Position numbers and translations under genes: made by a program. Positions 42,634 to 52,431 of a stretch of 64,000 nucleotides of DNA are shown here, one piece after another. The notes beneath the pieces were generated by a model. That model was not told the DNA's origin and did not search any database. It saw only the letters and a list, made by a program, of their open reading frames with translations. Location: assembly GCF_000192865.1 (NCBI RefSeq), contig NC_015276.1:682001-746000 (forward strand), in the 5' to 3' direction. Each line of letters begins with the position of its first letter. Position 1 is the stretch's first letter. The stretch comes from Marinomonas mediterranea MMB-1 (lineage in GTDB: Bacteria; Pseudomonadota; Gammaproteobacteria; Pseudomonadales; Marinomonadaceae).

Positions 42634-43344
42634 ATGAACTTAATTCTATTACAACCAGAGCAACAGCAAACGTCAGATTGTTTTAAGTTGACGGACGCTC
42701 AGTTGAAACACATCTCTCAAGTTTTACAAAAAAACAGTGGGGATAGAGTTCGGGTTGGCCTTTTGAACGGGGATATTGGAGAGGCCGTATTTGATGCGTC
42801 TGGCTTCGTTAATATTGACCGCTCAGAGAGTCTTCCTCCAGCGGCTCTCCCTCTTACATTGGTTTTAGCCTTACCCAGACCTAATATGCTCAAACGTACT
42901 TTGATGAATGTAACGGCCATGGGCGTTAAGCGAATTTATCTAATTCATTCTTCAAAGGTCGAGAAAAGTTATTGGCAAAGCCCGGTTCTAAAGCGTGAGA
43001 ACATTAACGCCATCCTATTAGAAGGCCTAGAGCAAGCTAGGGATACAGTGATGCCAGAACTCACCTTTTGCCCTCGCTTTAAACCTTTCGTAGAAGATGT
43101 TTTACCGAGCCTGTTGAGCAAAGATGTCTTGGGGCTGATTGCTCATCCTTATAATGCACGTGCTTGCCCAATTGATCTTGGCGATGCTTCCTCGATTCTG
43201 GCGATTGGTCCAGAAGGCGGGTGGAGCGAATATGAAGTAGGTAAGTGGCAAGAAGCGGGTATGGAAACCGTACATTTAGGGGAACGAATTTTAAGAGTTG
43301 AAACCGCTGTGCCTGTTTTACTCTCGCGTTTGTATCCAGCATAA
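42634..43344 (+). CDS. rsmE: 16S rRNA m3U1498 methyltransferase RsmE
   Basis: 236 aa SPOUT methyltransferase. PUA-like N-terminus, then MGVKRIYLIHSSKVEKSYW, LLEGLEQARDT, and the cofactor loop IGPEGGWSEYEV followed by LGERILRVETAVPVLL. The ATG is just after a terminator, with AAGGAGC present as part of the hairpin at 29 bases, so translation may depend on unfolding of the stem. Confidence 0.93.
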   Translation: MNLILLQPEQQQTSDCFKLTDAQLKHISQVLQKNSGDRVRVGLLNGDIGEAVFDASGFVNIDRSESLPPAALPLTLVLALPRPNMLKRTLMNVTAMGVKRIYLIHSSKVEKSYWQSPVLKRENINAILLEGLEQARDTVMPELTFCPRFKPFVEDVLPSLLSKDVLGLIAHPYNARACPIDLGDASSILAIGPEGGWSEYEVGKWQEAGMETVHLGERILRVETAVPVLLSRLYPA

Positions 43345-43502
43345 AGAGCCTTATGGCGCCCTAATTGTTTGAAAGGCTTATATCGTTCGCTTACAGAAAT
43401 GAACGAAAGGATAATATACTTCTACGGTATAAATACTATTTTTAATGAGTGTTTATCTACTAAATTTGAATGCTCTTGATTCAATTCGATAGTAAGGAAA
43501 GT

Positions 43503-44624
43503 ATGATTTTTAGCTCGTTCCAGAAGAAGTTCCGACGGCTTATTTATGCTGGAGCTGACACGAACTTACTAAATGACAGTGCCCGTCGCATACTGGTAAC
43601 AAACTTGTTTTGCCTGGTAGGGATTTTTTTTACGGGTTTGCTAGGAGTCATTGCGTTAATTAAGGGTGACTGGTTACTTTCCTTTTTTCTTCTCACAATA
43701 ACGTGTCTCTATTTTGTCGCTATGTTGTTTATTCGCTGGACCTCAAACTATCGGTTTGGTGGACAACTGGTTATTTATCCTCTTTATACCTTAATGCTGT
43801 ATCTCGCTTATACTGGCGGTGTTGAGGGTACTGGGCATGTTTGGGCATTTTGTGTTCCTGCTGTTGCACTTTTTCTTCAAGGCCTCAAAAGAGGGCTAAA
43901 AGAGCTTTTCATTTTTTCTATTTTATTGTGTGCGATTCTGTTTTACGCAGATGATTTGCATGGCGGTCATAACTATGACGAGATATTTGCAAGTCGCGTA
44001 ATGTATTCCTTTTTAGTCGTTGTATTTTTATCGACTATTTATGAATACAGTATGTCTCACTACAACGGCATATTAAGAGAGTCGAGCAATCATTTAGAAA
44101 AGAAAGCCATCACCGACGAGCTGACTAAATTATTAAACCGATATGGCATGTATGAAAAGCTGGAAACGCCAGTAAGCAGACGACGTCATATTCTGTTGAT
44201 GGACATCGATCACTTTAAACAAATTAATGATAATTATGGCCATGAGGCAGGGGATCTATATCTTGCAAAAGTGGCGCAGGTTATTACGTCAACGGTCTCT
44301 TCTGAAGGCATTGCCGCAAGGTGGGGTGGAGAAGAGTTTTTAGTCTTACTGTCCACCAGTAGTCTAGAGGAAGCGAAACATTGGGCTCGAAGAGTGTGTT
44401 CCGATGTCGCGAAGTTGTCCGTTTCCTTTAAGGGACACGAATTAAAAGCGACGATGAGTATTGGAATTAGCCAGCTTGGAGTAGAGGACAAAATCCACGA
44501 CTCAATTTCACAGGCGGATGCTGCTTTGTATATGGCTAAAAAAGAAGGTCGAAACCGTTATGTTACAGCGGTTGATTTAGAGGTGGGCAATTCGATAAAA
44601 GGAAGCTCGGAATCCGAGCAATAA
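43503..44624 (+). CDS. membrane diguanylate cyclase (GGDEF)
   Basis: 373 aa. Five to six membrane helices (about 30-195), then a short coiled linker and GGDEF domain (about 210-365): DELTKLLNRYGMYEKL, DIDHFKQINDNYGHEAGD and the catalytic GGEEF (ARWGGEEFLVLL). Makes c-di-GMP. The product-inhibition RxxD is not found five residues before GGEEF (SSEG there), so feedback inhibition is probably absent. The sensory part is a short membrane module without a known fold. ATG at 43503 with AAGGAA upstream. Confidence 0.85.
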   Translation: MIFSSFQKKFRRLIYAGADTNLLNDSARRILVTNLFCLVGIFFTGLLGVIALIKGDWLLSFFLLTITCLYFVAMLFIRWTSNYRFGGQLVIYPLYTLMLYLAYTGGVEGTGHVWAFCVPAVALFLQGLKRGLKELFIFSILLCAILFYADDLHGGHNYDEIFASRVMYSFLVVVFLSTIYEYSMSHYNGILRESSNHLEKKAITDELTKLLNRYGMYEKLETPVSRRRHILLMDIDHFKQINDNYGHEAGDLYLAKVAQVITSTVSSEGIAARWGGEEFLVLLSTSSLEEAKHWARRVCSDVAKLSVSFKGHELKATMSIGISQLGVEDKIHDSISQADAALYMAKKEGRNRYVTAVDLEVGNSIKGSSESEQ

Positions 44625-44766
44625 GTCGAACCCCGAGCTATTTTTAGCAACACCACTTTATTTAAAAAGCCGTGCTGCTCTCGTTACTTTAGTTGAGCTG
44701 CTTTCGTTCAACAATCGAAGACGTGCTAGAATGGGGTATTTACGATTCGAAATTTAGAACCCACAG

Positions 44767-46488
44767 ATGCATATAAAACCTCGAAAGCTCCCTGATCAAC
44801 AGACCGTTCAATTGTCACCGAACTTACCTTTTACTTTGCAGCGTGTTCTGTCTTGTCGGGGCGTTACCAGTGCTGAAGAGATTGATTATCGACTGCCTCA
44901 CCTACTTCACCCTAAGCGTTTTTTTGATATTCAAAAAGCAGCGAAAATCTTAGCGGACGCCATTGAGCACGGAAAGAAGATTTTAATCGTTGGCGACTTT
45001 GATGCGGATGGCGCAACATCGACCACCTTGGGCATTCTTGCAATGGAGGCGATGGGGGCGATTGAGCCAGAATATCTTGTGCCGAACCGCTTCGAGTATG
45101 GGTATGGTCTAACGCCTGAAATTGTCGCGGTTGCCTGTGAGTCCAAGCCAGATGTTTTGGTTACAGTAGACAACGGTATTGCGAGCATTGATGGGGTGTT
45201 GGCGGCTAAAGCAGCAGGTATGCAAGTCATTGTAACAGACCATCACCTTCCGGGAGATGCCCTACCAGACGCTGATGCGATCGTTAATCCTAACCATCCC
45301 GAATGCGAATTTGAAAGTAAGTCGCTTGCAGGTGTTGGGGTGATTTTTTATGTGATGAGTGCGTTACGTGCTGAGCTTACTGCTAGGCGATGGTTTGAAG
45401 AGCAACATATTCGACCACCCAAAATGGCGGATTACTTAGACTTGGTCGCTCTGGGAACAGTGGCAGACGTTGTTCCATTAGATGCCAATAACCGAATTTT
45501 GGTTCAACAAGGTATTCAGCGAATTCAAAGTGGTCACGCGCGTCCAGGTATTTTGGCTTTAATTGAGTTGGGCGGGCGAGACATCGCTCGTTTAAAAGCG
45601 TCTGATTTAGGCTTTGTTGTTGGCCCACGGCTCAATGCAGCAGGTCGTCTAGACGATATGTCGATTGGTATTGAGTGTTTGCTTGCTACTCATTCACATG
45701 TTGCCAGAGAATATGCGCAGCAACTCGATCAATTAAATCGTGAGCGTAAAACGATCGAAAGTGAAATGAAGCAGCAAGCTGAACGAGAGCTGGATAAGCT
45801 CACTTTAAACGAAGATCTGCCAAATGGGCTGTGCTTCTACGAAGAGAGCTGGCATCAGGGCGTGATTGGTATTCTGGCATCGCGTATGAAAGAGAAGTGC
45901 TATCGCCCTGTGATTGCTTTTGCTCAGGCCGATGACGGCATGTTGAAAGGTTCTGCGCGTTCTATCCCCGGTGTTCATATTCGAGATGCGTTAGACTTAT
46001 TAGCAAAGCGTCACCCCAACTTGTTAAGCAAATTTGGTGGGCATGCGATGGCCGCTGGCATGTCAATAAAGGAATCGGACTACGATGCCTTTACGCGTGC
46101 TTTTGACGAGATTATTACCGAATGGGTGACTCCAGAGCAGCTAGAGGCTGTCATATACACGGACGGTGAGTTAGCGAGTGAAGATTTTAGTCTAGGGTTT
46201 GCCGAGCAAGTTAGGTTGTTAGGCCCTTGGGGGCAAGCGTTTCCAGAGCCTTGTTTTGATGGTGTGTTCGAATTAATTCAGCAGAGAATTGTGGGCGAAA
46301 AGCACTTAAAACTCACTGTGAAGGAACCTCGCTCTGGGATATTACTCGATGCAATTCACTTTTTTGCGGACTTAAAAACGTGGCCAAGTGAGCATGACAC
46401 AGCACGCCTTGTCTTTAAGCTGGATATAAATGAGTTTAGAGGGCAGAGGAATTTACAGCTAATGGTTGATCACATCGAGCCAAGTTGA
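44767..46488 (+). CDS. recJ: Single-strand DNA exonuclease RecJ
   Basis: 573 aa. DHH phosphoesterase motifs: VGDFDADGATSTTLG, TVDNGIAS, IVTDHHLPGD; DHHA1 part with GGHAMAAGMSIKE. 5'-3' exonuclease in RecF recombination and mismatch repair. Length near E. coli RecJ (577 aa). Single gene with about 95 bp to folD. Confidence 0.96.
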   Translation: MHIKPRKLPDQQTVQLSPNLPFTLQRVLSCRGVTSAEEIDYRLPHLLHPKRFFDIQKAAKILADAIEHGKKILIVGDFDADGATSTTLGILAMEAMGAIEPEYLVPNRFEYGYGLTPEIVAVACESKPDVLVTVDNGIASIDGVLAAKAAGMQVIVTDHHLPGDALPDADAIVNPNHPECEFESKSLAGVGVIFYVMSALRAELTARRWFEEQHIRPPKMADYLDLVALGTVADVVPLDANNRILVQQGIQRIQSGHARPGILALIELGGRDIARLKASDLGFVVGPRLNAAGRLDDMSIGIECLLATHSHVAREYAQQLDQLNRERKTIESEMKQQAERELDKLTLNEDLPNGLCFYEESWHQGVIGILASRMKEKCYRPVIAFAQADDGMLKGSARSIPGVHIRDALDLLAKRHPNLLSKFGGHAMAAGMSIKESDYDAFTRAFDEIITEWVTPEQLEAVIYTDGELASEDFSLGFAEQVRLLGPWGQAFPEPCFDGVFELIQQRIVGEKHLKLTVKEPRSGILLDAIHFFADLKTWPSEHDTARLVFKLDINEFRGQRNLQLMVDHIEPS

Positions 46489-46582
46489 AAACACACAGGC
46501 TAAAATGCCCAAAAGCGTCAGATATACGTTATAATGGCGCTCCCTCAAACACCACCACAAATTAGTATTCGCGGAGTAATAA

Positions 46583-47425
46583 ATGACAGCATTGGTTCTT
46601 GATGGCAAGCAATGTGCCAAAGAAACCGAAGATCGCCTGAAAACGCAAGTTGCAGAACTAAAAGAGCGTACAGGTGGCACCCCGATTCTGGCAACCATAT
46701 TGGTAGGAGCTGATCCAGCTTCTGCAACCTATGTAAAAATGAAAGGTAATGCGTGTCGTCGTGTCGGTATGGATTCTCTGGCAATTGAGTTACCGGATAC
46801 CACTACAACAGACGAGTTGTTAGCAAAAATCAATGAGCTGAATGAAAACTCAGATGTACACGGTATATTGCTTCAGCACCCAGTACCAGCTCAAATCGAC
46901 GAACGCGTTTGTTTTGATGCCATTGCAGCACACAAAGACGTTGATGGCGTTACTTGTCTTGGTTTCGGCCGTATGGCGATGCAAGAACCAGCATACGGTG
47001 CGGCAACACCAGCTGGCATAATGCGTCTTTTAGAAGCTTATGATATTGATTTAACGGGTAAGCATGCCGTTGTTGTGGGCCGTAGTCCTATTCTTGGCAA
47101 GCCAATGTCAATGATGATGCTGAACGGTAATGCTACCGTGACGATCTGTCATTCTCGCACGCAAAACCTTGCTGAGTTTGTTAAACAAGCGGATGTGATT
47201 GTTGGAGCGGTTGGTAAACCAGAGTTTATCAAAGCGGAATGGATTAAAGACGGTGCTGTTGTTGTAGACGCCGGCTACCATCCTGGTGGTGTTGGCGATA
47301 TCGAGCTTGCGCCGTTGGTTGATCGTGTTTCTGCGTATACTCCCGTTCCAGGTGGTGTTGGTCCAATGACCATTAATACTCTGATTCTACAAACACTTGA
47401 GTCAGGTTTGAAGCAACTAGGTTAA
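46583..47425 (+). CDS. folD: Methylene-THF dehydrogenase / cyclohydrolase FolD
   Basis: 280 aa. Active site Tyr-Lys pair in SATYVKMKGNACRRVGM, GILLQHPVPAQID, and the NADP-binding GRSPILGKPMSMMMLN; C-terminus PGGVGPMTINTLI. Converts 5,10-methylene-THF to 10-formyl-THF. Terminator at 47475-47500. Confidence 0.97.
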   Translation: MTALVLDGKQCAKETEDRLKTQVAELKERTGGTPILATILVGADPASATYVKMKGNACRRVGMDSLAIELPDTTTTDELLAKINELNENSDVHGILLQHPVPAQIDERVCFDAIAAHKDVDGVTCLGFGRMAMQEPAYGAATPAGIMRLLEAYDIDLTGKHAVVVGRSPILGKPMSMMMLNGNATVTICHSRTQNLAEFVKQADVIVGAVGKPEFIKAEWIKDGAVVVDAGYHPGGVGDIELAPLVDRVSAYTPVPGGVGPMTINTLILQTLESGLKQLG

Positions 47426-47474
47426 TCCTGTTTTACAGGCTTAAGCCTTAGGATTTATTTTTAGCTTCCTCATA

Positions 47475-47500
47475 GAAGCCGCGCAGACGCGCGGCTTCTT
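47475..47500 (+). terminator. folD terminator
   Basis: Perfect stem GAAGCCGCGC/GCGCGGCTTC with loop AGAC and a short T/C tract. Confidence 0.7.
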
Positions 47501-47541
47501 GCATTGTATATTAGAGACTATGTTGTAACGTATCTTAGGAT

Positions 47542-47573
47542 TTAACATTCTTAAAAGTTAACATTCTTAAAAG
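47542..47573. repeat. 16-bp perfect tandem repeat
   Basis: TTAACATTCTTAAAAG occurs twice head to tail in the gap before the ygfB-like gene. It may be a slippage product or a regulator site. Confidence 0.7.
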
Positions 47574-47658
47574 TTAACAGCCTGAAACGTTACGAGTCTG
47601 GAAATTTAATAATCAGTCCTAATTATAAAACGTAGACGCATTAAAAAAGGTTTTGATA

Positions 47659-48255
47659 ATGGCAACGCCAACAGAAGTGCTAAAAGACGCATTGGATTTT
47701 GACTCCATCGCAGACGTGTTTGTAACCGAATCTATTTCTGCTTCACCAGCAGAGCTACACGGTCAGTTATGTGGCTATCTTGCCTCAGGTGTTTCTTTGT
47801 CGTTAGAGCATTGGTTAGCAATGGTTGTAGAGTTCTGCGACATTGAATCTTGGAAGGAAGCAGACAGTCGAGCGGCGATAGTCGAACTATACAACGCAAC
47901 GTTAACCTTGCTGCAAAACGGTGAATACGCGCTTGAACCAAGTATTGCGGATGATGATTCAGAGTTGAGCGTAAGAGGTATGACCTTGTCACAATGGGCT
48001 CATGGTTTTCTTGCTGGCTACGGGTTATCTGGAAAGAAAGACAACCTTTCGGATGATACCAAGCAAGTCCTTCAGGATTTTGCCAATATTTCTGCGATGC
48101 AATCTGAAATGAAAGATTTGGAAGACAACAACGACAATGAAGCGGATTTAACGGAGTTGATTGAGTACGTTAGGCTGTCCGCGATGATGTTGTACTCCGA
48201 GCATCATGAGGTGAACCCTGATGCGGATCACACAAAATCTAACCCACTGCACTAA
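47659..48255 (+). CDS. UPF0149 / YgfB family protein
   Basis: 198 aa, mostly helical. SPAELHGQLCGYLASG (about residues 30-45) and MTLSQWAHGFLAGYGL (about 113-128) are the family signature. In Pseudomonas, YgfB lies before pepP, as here, and affects beta-lactamase expression; the role here is not known. ATG at 47659; the upstream ATG/TTG are less probable. Confidence 0.85.
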   Translation: MATPTEVLKDALDFDSIADVFVTESISASPAELHGQLCGYLASGVSLSLEHWLAMVVEFCDIESWKEADSRAAIVELYNATLTLLQNGEYALEPSIADDDSELSVRGMTLSQWAHGFLAGYGLSGKKDNLSDDTKQVLQDFANISAMQSEMKDLEDNNDNEADLTELIEYVRLSAMMLYSEHHEVNPDADHTKSNPLH

Positions 48256-48315
48256 ATCCCCAGATACTACGTATAACTTACTTGGCTTAGTTGCCATTTG
48301 AATATTGAGGTCGGA

Positions 48316-49617
48316 ATGAATATATCGAAAGGAACATACAAAGCTCGTCGACAAGCGCTCATGTCATCGTTACCCGAAGGAACAGTGCTGATTGTTCGGA
48401 CTGGCAGCTTGTGCACGCGAAATAACGACTGCGATTATGAGTTTCGTCCTCACTCGAGCTTCTTCTATTTAAGCGGTTTTCCTGAGCCTGAAGCGTATCT
48501 GATTATCGACTCTGCTGGCGAGTCAACCTTGGCGACGTTGCCAAAAGACCCTGAAAAAGAGCAATGGGACGGTTTCCGATACGGTGTTCAAGGTTCGATT
48601 GATTTATTTGGTGTTGACCACGCCATCGAATTGGACGAATTGGACGATTATGTTGCGCTTAAATTAAATGGCGCAAGCAACATCGCAATTCTATTTGCCG
48701 ATGAGTTCTTGCGTGATCAAGCGTATGCATGGGTGGATGACCTTCGAGGTCGAGCAAGGATGGGAGCGATTGCACCCACTAACGTGATTGATGCGTCATT
48801 ATTTGTTGAAGAGCTTCGCTTGCGTAAAGACAATGAGGAAGTTGAAATTATGGAGGCCGCGGCTCAAATAAGCGTTAAAGCGCACATTCAGGCTATGAAG
48901 ACGGTGACGCCAGGCATGCTTGAGGGCGAACTTGAAGCAGAACTGAATTACATCTTTATGAAGAATGGCTCACGTAATCCTGCCTACAGCAACATAGTAG
49001 CGTCAGGCGCAAATGCGTGTGTTCTTCATTACATTAAGAATGATGAGCGCATAGAGGATGGCGATTTAGTCTTAATTGACGCCGGTTGCGAACTGGGCTG
49101 TTACGCCTCAGATATTACTCGTACTTTTCCTGCAAATGGTAAGTTCTCCGAGCCACAAGCGAAATTGTATCAACTAGTGCTTGATGCCTATCATTCTGGA
49201 CTAAAAGAGTTGCAGGTAAATAACCCTTATGATGCATTCCATAAAGCAGCGGTTTTGACGCTTACAGAAGGGCTGGTGGAACTCGGATTGTTGTCTGGAT
49301 CCGTTGACGAGTTGATCGAAAGCAACGCGTACCGCGAGTTCTACATGCATAATACGGGGCATTGGTTGGGCCTAGATGTACACGATTGTGGGCGATACAA
49401 AATAAACGGTGAGCCTCGTTTGCTAGAAGAAGGGATGGTGTTGACCATTGAACCCGGACTGTACGTGTCCAAGGACAATGATAATGTCGCAAAACAATGG
49501 CGCGGTATTGGCATTCGGATCGAGGATGACGTGTTGATTAAACAGTCAGGGCCCTATGTTTTGACTCATGGGCTTGCAAAAGAAATTGACGAAATTGAAG
49601 CATTGATGGCGAGTTAG
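48316..49617 (+). CDS. pepP: Xaa-Pro aminopeptidase PepP
   Basis: 433 aa, metallopeptidase M24. N-terminal domain with FRPHSSFFYLSGFPEPEA, then metal ligands in DAGCELGCYASDITRTFP, HNTGHWLGLDVHD and EPGLYV plus the C-terminal IRIEDDVLI. Removes the N-terminal residue before proline. ATG at 48316 with GAGG upstream. Followed by ubiI-like after 83 bp. Confidence 0.95.
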   Translation: MNISKGTYKARRQALMSSLPEGTVLIVRTGSLCTRNNDCDYEFRPHSSFFYLSGFPEPEAYLIIDSAGESTLATLPKDPEKEQWDGFRYGVQGSIDLFGVDHAIELDELDDYVALKLNGASNIAILFADEFLRDQAYAWVDDLRGRARMGAIAPTNVIDASLFVEELRLRKDNEEVEIMEAAAQISVKAHIQAMKTVTPGMLEGELEAELNYIFMKNGSRNPAYSNIVASGANACVLHYIKNDERIEDGDLVLIDAGCELGCYASDITRTFPANGKFSEPQAKLYQLVLDAYHSGLKELQVNNPYDAFHKAAVLTLTEGLVELGLLSGSVDELIESNAYREFYMHNTGHWLGLDVHDCGRYKINGEPRLLEEGMVLTIEPGLYVSKDNDNVAKQWRGIGIRIEDDVLIKQSGPYVLTHGLAKEIDEIEALMAS

Positions 49618-49700
49618 TCGCTCTTTTAATCGTTGAGCTTAGAAGTGTGCATTGGTCATAGAGCAGTGTGAAATCTAATACGTAAGCAGGAAATGAAGTA

Positions 49701-50906
49701 ATGGCTAAAAAATACGATGTCATTGTTGTGGGTGCTGGAATGGTCGGAAGCCTCACGGGTATTCTATTGGCGAACAAAGGGATGTCTGTGGCGTTAATTG
49801 ACAAAAGCCATGGCGCGTATCCATTGTCGATTCCTCCTGCTTACGATGCTCGGGTAAGCGCTATTTCGCAGTATTCTCAGAGCTTGTTCAAAGAGGCGGG
49901 TGTATGGCAAAAGCTGGATCGAAGTCGTCTTGCCCCTTATCGCAATATGAAAGTATGGGATGGATTAGGCTGTGGTGCCGTTGACTTTGAAAGCTATGCT
50001 AATGGGCTGAGTGAGCTTGGGCACTTGGTTGAAAATGCGGTGCTCTGCGAAGGACTGATGTCCAAAGTGAGTGAAACCCGTGAAATCGACACGTATTTTA
50101 ACGACACGATTGCACAATACCAATGCAGTGAAGACGGTGTGAATGTCGAGCTTGATTCTGCGATGCAGTTGGACGCTCAGCTTATCATTGCTGCAGACGG
50201 TGCGTTATCACAATTGAGACAGCAGAGTGCGTTTGATACCGTTGAGTGGGACTACGGTCACCATGCAATTGTCACCACGGTCGAGATTGATGCGCCACAT
50301 GAAGATACCGCTTGGCAAGCGTTTGGTGAAGAGGGGATCTTAGCGTTTCTGCCGTTGCCGAGTGTCGATGGGCGGCATTACATTTCCATTGTTTGGTCTG
50401 TTTCCCCACAAGAAGCGGATTCTCTTATGGCGCTCGACGTCAGTGCGTTCTGTAACAGGCTCACCTACGCAATAAATCACAAGTTTACAGCACTAGATTT
50501 AACCGTTTCGCGTGTCGCAATCCCATTGCGACAGCGCCATGCTAAGCAATATGTTAAATCTGGGATTGCGTTGATCGGTGATGCGGCTCATACGATCCAT
50601 CCATTGGCTGGCCAAGGGGCCAACTTAGGTTTTGCTGATACTGGTGAGCTTGTTAAGGTGCTTGCAAATGCTCATAAGCGAGGAGAGGCCCTTGGTAGGC
50701 TGAAAACGCTAAGACGTTATCAAAGAGCGCGGATGCTCGATAACATTGCTATGTCTGCGTCGATGGAAACCTTTAAACGCGTTTTCTCCACAAATCAGCC
50801 TGCTATTGTTCAACTTCGAAATATGGGAATGTCGCTGTGTCAAAACTCTTCCTTTTTGAAAAAGAAACTCGTTGCCCATGCGGCAGGATTGAGTACAAAA
50901 GCTTAG
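49701..50906 (+). CDS. FAD-dependent ubiquinone hydroxylase, UbiI-like
   Basis: 401 aa. FAD motif VIVVGAGMVGSLTGILLA, DARVSAIS, LGHLVENAVL and GDAAHTIHPLAGQGANLGF. Of the E. coli paralogues it resembles UbiI (VisC) more than UbiH (MKVWD near the middle, LPLPSVDGRHYISIVWS). In E. coli the order is pepP-ubiH-ubiI; here only one hydroxylase follows pepP, so it may cover UbiI or broader positions. The exact carbon hydroxylated cannot be read from sequence. Confidence 0.85.
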   Translation: MAKKYDVIVVGAGMVGSLTGILLANKGMSVALIDKSHGAYPLSIPPAYDARVSAISQYSQSLFKEAGVWQKLDRSRLAPYRNMKVWDGLGCGAVDFESYANGLSELGHLVENAVLCEGLMSKVSETREIDTYFNDTIAQYQCSEDGVNVELDSAMQLDAQLIIAADGALSQLRQQSAFDTVEWDYGHHAIVTTVEIDAPHEDTAWQAFGEEGILAFLPLPSVDGRHYISIVWSVSPQEADSLMALDVSAFCNRLTYAINHKFTALDLTVSRVAIPLRQRHAKQYVKSGIALIGDAAHTIHPLAGQGANLGFADTGELVKVLANAHKRGEALGRLKTLRRYQRARMLDNIAMSASMETFKRVFSTNQPAIVQLRNMGMSLCQNSSFLKKKLVAHAAGLSTKA

Positions 50907-50962
50907 GGTTACGCCCGCAAATATCTGCTGTCTTTTTGGTCAGATACAATTCGTAAAGAAAT

Positions 50963-50981
50963 ACTAATGATAATGAATTGC
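50963..50981 (+). promoter_or_regulatory. candidate Fur box before the iron-associated genes
   Basis: ACTAATGATAATGAATTGC matches the 19-base Fur consensus at 13 positions, with an unbroken AATGATAAT core. It lies about 75 bases before the DUF4856 gene, fitting the ferric-iron ABC transporter nearby. Confidence 0.4.
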
Positions 50982-51054
50982 GTTATTGTTATTTGAGATA
51001 TACATTTGCTTCAGTTTTTACGATTTGTTTACTTTAAATTGACAGAGGCATTTG

Positions 51055-52422
51055 ATGAAAAAAACAATAATTGCAGCGATAGTCGGTTTGTCTGCCGCTT
51101 CTTTACAGGCGCAAACCTATGAATTTGACGTAACATTAAAAGGGTATGAAGGAGAGTCTAGCTCTTCTGTGTCCTATGGTGGTCAAGTTGCACGTCACGC
51201 GCTGCACAACTCTCTAAAGGTTATTACTAAAAAGCCGAATGCAGAGAAAATGCAGGCATACTTTTCTGACAGCGAAGCGGGCAGAGAAATTCTCGATCCT
51301 GTTAGCAAAGAAGGCTTTGCGATCAAGCAAACAAAAATTGATCAACTTTCTTCAGGTAAAAATCTAGCATCGAGCGCGTATAAAGGTGTGGTAACGGGTT
51401 GGCCTGGTAACCTTACCGGTAAGGAAGTGCTTGAACAAATGGTTGCCAATGCCGCGAACACCAAAGGCGGTTATGACCCTGTCAATGGATATGACTATAT
51501 TCAGCTTATCTCTAAGTTCACAATGGGCGCTGTTTTTTATAATAAAGCGGTTAACCACTATTTGGATGAGCTATTAGCAGCTGACGTTAAACCGAATAAC
51601 AAAGCCTACAAAGACGGTGTTGCCTATACGGGTAAAGAACACGTATGGGACGAAGCGTTCGGTTATTTTGGCGCACCGGCTCATTCGATGAATCTAACGC
51701 CTAAAGAAGTCGTTCAAATCACAAAACGCAACCCAGATTACTTTTCAAAAGCAGACGCCAATGGCGACGGCGTTGTTGACCTTAAGTCAGAAATGGCCTT
51801 TGCGCATGCTTATTATGCGGCGAGTATTGATGCAAGCGGCGGTACGACTTACTTCCACTCGATTGTAAAAGCCTTTCTTGATGGTCGTCAGCTAATCTCT
51901 GATGCAAACGGCGAGGCGTTGTCTTCATCTGAGCGAGAAGCACTAAAAGGCTATGCCAGTGTTATTGCCACGGCGTGGCAGCAAGTGATTGCTGAGGCAG
52001 CGTTCAAATACGCGGGAAGCGTTTACGCAGATCTTGAAAAAATTGCCATTATCGAAGAGTCTCACGGCGACGTGAAAAAGGCGTATCGCACCTATGTTAA
52101 ACATTGGGGTGAGCTGAAAGGTTTCGCATTGGCTCTTGAAGCAGCAGGTCGTGAATTAGGCGAGGCGCAGCCGCAACTGGATCGTCTAATTGGTTTTAGC
52201 CCAGTTCTGTTTGGCGACGCTCAAGTGATCGCATCGAATGGGCAAGGCGGCTACATTCAATCGAACACGATCAAAATGCAAGAATACAAGGTCAACATGA
52301 TCAAGGTGCAAAGCTTGCTAGCCTCTAAGTTTAATTTGTCTGCCAAACTTAAAGATAAAACAGCAGGTCTTGATAACGTCTTGAATCAGCTAAATACAGG
52401 CCCAAGCGCAGAAAACGACTAA
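51055..52422 (+). CDS. DUF4856 periplasmic protein (imelysin-like)
   Basis: 455 aa with a signal peptide (MKKTIIAAIVGLSAASLQA). EHVWDEAFGYFGAPAHSM around residue 200 is the DUF4856 mark. A calcium-binding EF-hand-like loop DANGDGVVDLKSE follows (about 237-249). The family is linked to imelysin (iron-regulated) proteins in marine bacteria. It is followed after 9 bp by the sterol-desaturase-like gene, so likely one transcript. Substrate unknown; iron or metal handling is inferred from neighbours and the Fur-like box. Confidence 0.75.
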   Translation: MKKTIIAAIVGLSAASLQAQTYEFDVTLKGYEGESSSSVSYGGQVARHALHNSLKVITKKPNAEKMQAYFSDSEAGREILDPVSKEGFAIKQTKIDQLSSGKNLASSAYKGVVTGWPGNLTGKEVLEQMVANAANTKGGYDPVNGYDYIQLISKFTMGAVFYNKAVNHYLDELLAADVKPNNKAYKDGVAYTGKEHVWDEAFGYFGAPAHSMNLTPKEVVQITKRNPDYFSKADANGDGVVDLKSEMAFAHAYYAASIDASGGTTYFHSIVKAFLDGRQLISDANGEALSSSEREALKGYASVIATAWQQVIAEAAFKYAGSVYADLEKIAIIEESHGDVKKAYRTYVKHWGELKGFALALEAAGRELGEAQPQLDRLIGFSPVLFGDAQVIASNGQGGYIQSNTIKMQEYKVNMIKVQSLLASKFNLSAKLKDKTAGLDNVLNQLNTGPSAEND

Positions 52423-52431
52423 GGAAAATCT

